Part shown: piece by piece, positions 5,972 through 7,963 of the stretch | Layout: every line of letters begins with the position of its first letter | Position numbering within the stretch: the stretch's first letter is position 1 | From: DATDCV01 sp036524155 | Lineage (GTDB): Bacteria; Verrucomicrobiota; Verrucomicrobiia; Limisphaerales; UBA8199 | NCBI GenBank assembly: GCA_036524155.1 | Contig: DATDCV010000274.1 | Location: 1-7,963, forward strand | Reading direction: 5' to 3' | DNA length: 7,963 nucleotides | Made by a program: the position numbers and the translations under genes | Notes under the pieces: generated by a model | What the model saw: only the letters and a program-made list of their open reading frames with translations | Database searches by the model: none | Told to the model about the DNA's origin: nothing

Positions 5972-7963
5972 CAAAAGCTAGCCGAAATCTGTATCCGTCG
6001 GCCGGTTTTTGCCTCGATGCTGGTCCTGGCACTGGTGGTAGTTGGGGTGGCCGGTTATCTCCATCTCGATGTCGATCGCTTTCCCTCGGTGGACTTGCCG
6101 ACGGTGCGGGTGAGTGTGCGGCTTCCGGGGGCCTCTCCCGCAGAGATGGAATCGCAGGTTTCCCAACCCGTTGAGGAAACTCTCAACACCATCGAAGGCA
6201 TCAAGGAACTGCGGTCGGTCAACGGCTCAGGTTCCGCCTTCGTCGTCGTGACCTTCGAACTGGAGCGCAACATCGACTCCGCCGCGCAGGATGTTCGTGA
6301 CCGGGTTGCCACCGTCGAGCGGGACCTGCCGCGGGACACAGACCCGCCGACCATCGCCAAGGCCGATACCGACCAACAGCCGATCCTCTCGCTGGCACTT
6401 TCCGGCAACCGCTCTCAGCGGGAACTGACCGAGATTGCTGATAAAATTGTCAAAACCCACATCGAGCGCTCGTCCGGCGTGGGAGAGGTGAGCATTTACG
6501 GCGGGCTCGAACGGGCGATTTGCGTCTGGGTGGACGCCGACCGTCTCGCGGCCTATCAGATTCCGATCAACGCGGTTCGCGATGCGGTGGCCCGCCAAAA
6601 CGCAAATATACCGGGCGGTAATGTCACGGGTCCGCTGCGCGAACAAACCCTGCGGACGATGGGGCGCCTGACCGACCCGAAGGCCTTCAACGACCTGGTG
6701 ATCGCAACCCGCAACGGCTCCCCCATCAAGGTGCAGGACGTCGGTTGGGCTGAGGATGGCACCAAAGAACTGCGGTCGGTCTCCCGCCTCAACGGCGAGC
6801 CGACGGTCGCTTTGGATGTCCTGCGACAGTCCGGCGCCAACACCGTCGCGGTGATCGAGGCGGTGAAAGAGAAACTCCACGAGTTGGCGCCTCAACTTCC
6901 GAGTGATGTAAAACTGCAGGTGACGCGCGATCAGTCACGGTACATTTACGAGGCGCTGCATGAGATAAAACGCCATCTCATTATGGGCAGCATTCTGGCC
7001 TGTCTGGTGGTGTTGTTATTTATGCGTAACTGGCGCGCGATGGTCATCGCCGCCGTCGCCATTCCTACCTCCGTGATCGCCTCCTTCGGCATGATGAAAG
7101 CGCTGGATTTCACCCTCAACAGCGTCACGATGCTCGCGCTGGTCCTCATGGTCGGCATCGTCATTGACGACGCAATTGTTGTGCTGGAGAACATTTTCCG
7201 GTTTGTGGAGGAAAAGAAAATGCGGCCGTTTGAAGCGGCGCGAGCCGCCACCGCGGAAATCGGGCTGGCGGTGATGGCGACGACTTTCAGCCTGGTGGTG
7301 ATTTTCGTTCCGGTCTCATTTATGTCGAGCATTTCGGGTCGATTCCTTTACCAATTCGGCTTGACGGCCGCCGTGGCGGTGCTGGTCAGTTTGCTGGTCT
7401 CCTTCACGCTGACGCCGATGATGAGCGCGCGCCTGCTGCGCGGAAACGGCCAGAGCACTGATAAGGATGCGCCGCCGCCACGCTCCCGGAGCGGCTTTTA
7501 TGCCGTAATCGATCGTTTTTACACCGGCTTGTTGCGCTGGGTCATGGGCCATCGTCCGCTGGTGGCTTGTTTTGCGGTGCTGGTTATGACTGCTTCGGTG
7601 CCACTCTACAAATTTGTCCGCCAGGAATATCTGCCCACCAATGTCGATGAAGGGGAATTCGATGTCCGGGTCACGGCGCCTGAAGGCACCAGTCTCCGCG
7701 CGATGAACGAAGTCGCCCTCCGCATCGAGAACGAGTTGCGTTTGGTTCCGGGTATCCGCACGGTGCTGGCTTCAGCCGGCAGCGGATTTTTCGGCGGCGT
7801 CAACTCCGCCAATTTCTTTGTCCAGCTCGCGCCGCACGAAGAGCGAACTTTTCGCTGGGGGCGCCTGTTGAAATGGCCGCCCTGGAAGGCCTTTCAGGGC
7901 AATTTCTCGCAGCGGGACATCCAGCAGCAGATCCGCCAGCGCTTGCGCGCCTTCCCGGAAATC
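5969..7963 (+). CDS. RND efflux transporter permease subunit, HAE-1 type (3' truncated)
   Basis: The frame is open to the last base, giving 665 residues out of the roughly 1,030-1,070 expected. The start (MQKLAEICIRRPVFA) is a typical RND N-terminus and abuts the adaptor stop codon. TM1 is at about 13-31. The first periplasmic porter region begins with F-P-S-V-D-L-P-T-V and G-A-S-P-A-E-M-E-x-Q-V and runs to about 335. TM2-TM6 lie at about 337-352, 358-376, 384-406, 432-451 and 460-482; TM7 at about 530-547. The proton-relay pair D400-D401 sits in TM4 within V-G-I-V-I-D-D-A-I-V-V-L-E-N-I, equivalent to D407/D408 of AcrB. The two Asp residues and the lack of HME-type metal motifs in the visible part point to proton-driven export of organic compounds rather than metal ions. 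The second periplasmic loop is cut after 665 and carries an extra segment at about 627-649. It should be a trimeric inner-membrane protein working with the adjacent adaptor and an unseen outer-membrane channel. Substrate unknown. Confidence 0.95.
   Translation, partial: MQKLAEICIRRPVFASMLVLALVVVGVAGYLHLDVDRFPSVDLPTVRVSVRLPGASPAEMESQVSQPVEETLNTIEGIKELRSVNGSGSAFVVVTFELERNIDSAAQDVRDRVATVERDLPRDTDPPTIAKADTDQQPILSLALSGNRSQRELTEIADKIVKTHIERSSGVGEVSIYGGLERAICVWVDADRLAAYQIPINAVRDAVARQNANIPGGNVTGPLREQTLRTMGRLTDPKAFNDLVIATRNGSPIKVQDVGWAEDGTKELRSVSRLNGEPTVALDVLRQSGANTVAVIEAVKEKLHELAPQLPSDVKLQVTRDQSRYIYEALHEIKRHLIMGSILACLVVLLFMRNWRAMVIAAVAIPTSVIASFGMMKALDFTLNSVTMLALVLMVGIVIDDAIVVLENIFRFVEEKKMRPFEAARAATAEIGLAVMATTFSLVVIFVPVSFMSSISGRFLYQFGLTAAVAVLVSLLVSFTLTPMMSARLLRGNGQSTDKDAPPPRSRSGFYAVIDRFYTGLLRWVMGHRPLVACFAVLVMTASVPLYKFVRQEYLPTNVDEGEFDVRVTAPEGTSLRAMNEVALRIENELRLVPGIRTVLASAGSGFFGGVNSANFFVQLAPHEERTFRWGRLLKWPPWKAFQGNFSQRDIQQQIRQRLRAFPEI

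Noticed and set aside
5252..5974. 240-residue minus-strand open frame opposite the adaptor gene
   Set aside because: Antisense to a certain membrane fusion protein gene; its composition is that of a mirror frame and no motif is present.
6227..6895. 222-residue minus-strand open frame opposite the permease gene
   Set aside because: Antisense to conserved RND porter-domain coding sequence, with no recognisable domain.

Overview
The window looks like a chromosomal segment of a GC-rich member of the Verrucomicrobiota, probably of the Pedosphaera/Limisphaerales type. This is inferred from protein style. The first gene encodes a large FG-GAP/fibronectin-like/LamG surface protein whose C-terminal module (…YAVEVSTNLVTWT… to …LFYRLKVP) is of a kind common in that group. 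The second gene is a Tat-exported Gfo/Idh/MocA dehydrogenase of the type that is heavily expanded in Verrucomicrobiota and Planctomycetota. No rRNA, tRNA, CRISPR array, insertion sequence or phage gene was seen.

Layout. Positions 1-2763 (+) hold the 3' part of a large secreted or surface multidomain gene that is already open at the first base. Positions 2764-2984 are a short convergent intergenic stretch containing a good intrinsic terminator candidate for the minus-strand gene. Positions 2985-4310 (-) encode a complete Tat-signal NAD(P)-dependent oxidoreductase. Positions 4311-4711 are a divergent intergenic region with a plausible sigma70-like promoter for the dehydrogenase and a weaker candidate at the very start of the rightward genes. 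Positions 4712-5968 (+) encode a lipoprotein periplasmic adaptor (membrane fusion protein). Positions 5969-7963 (+) encode the first 665 residues of an RND inner-membrane permease and run off the window.

How they fit together. The last two genes form a tight operon, with the TAA of the first directly followed by the ATG of the second. They should make two parts of a tripartite RND efflux pump. No outer-membrane factor and no local transcriptional regulator are visible, so these would lie downstream or elsewhere. The dehydrogenase and the surface protein are transcribed separately. Nothing in the sequence ties them to the pump.

I did not find a convincing new biological system here. The most interesting points are a LamG jelly-roll that appears to be spliced into the middle of a fibronectin-like repeat, the probable C-terminal sorting or anchoring module of the same protein, a subfamily-type insertion in the pump's second periplasmic loop, and a possible leaderless start for the adaptor gene.
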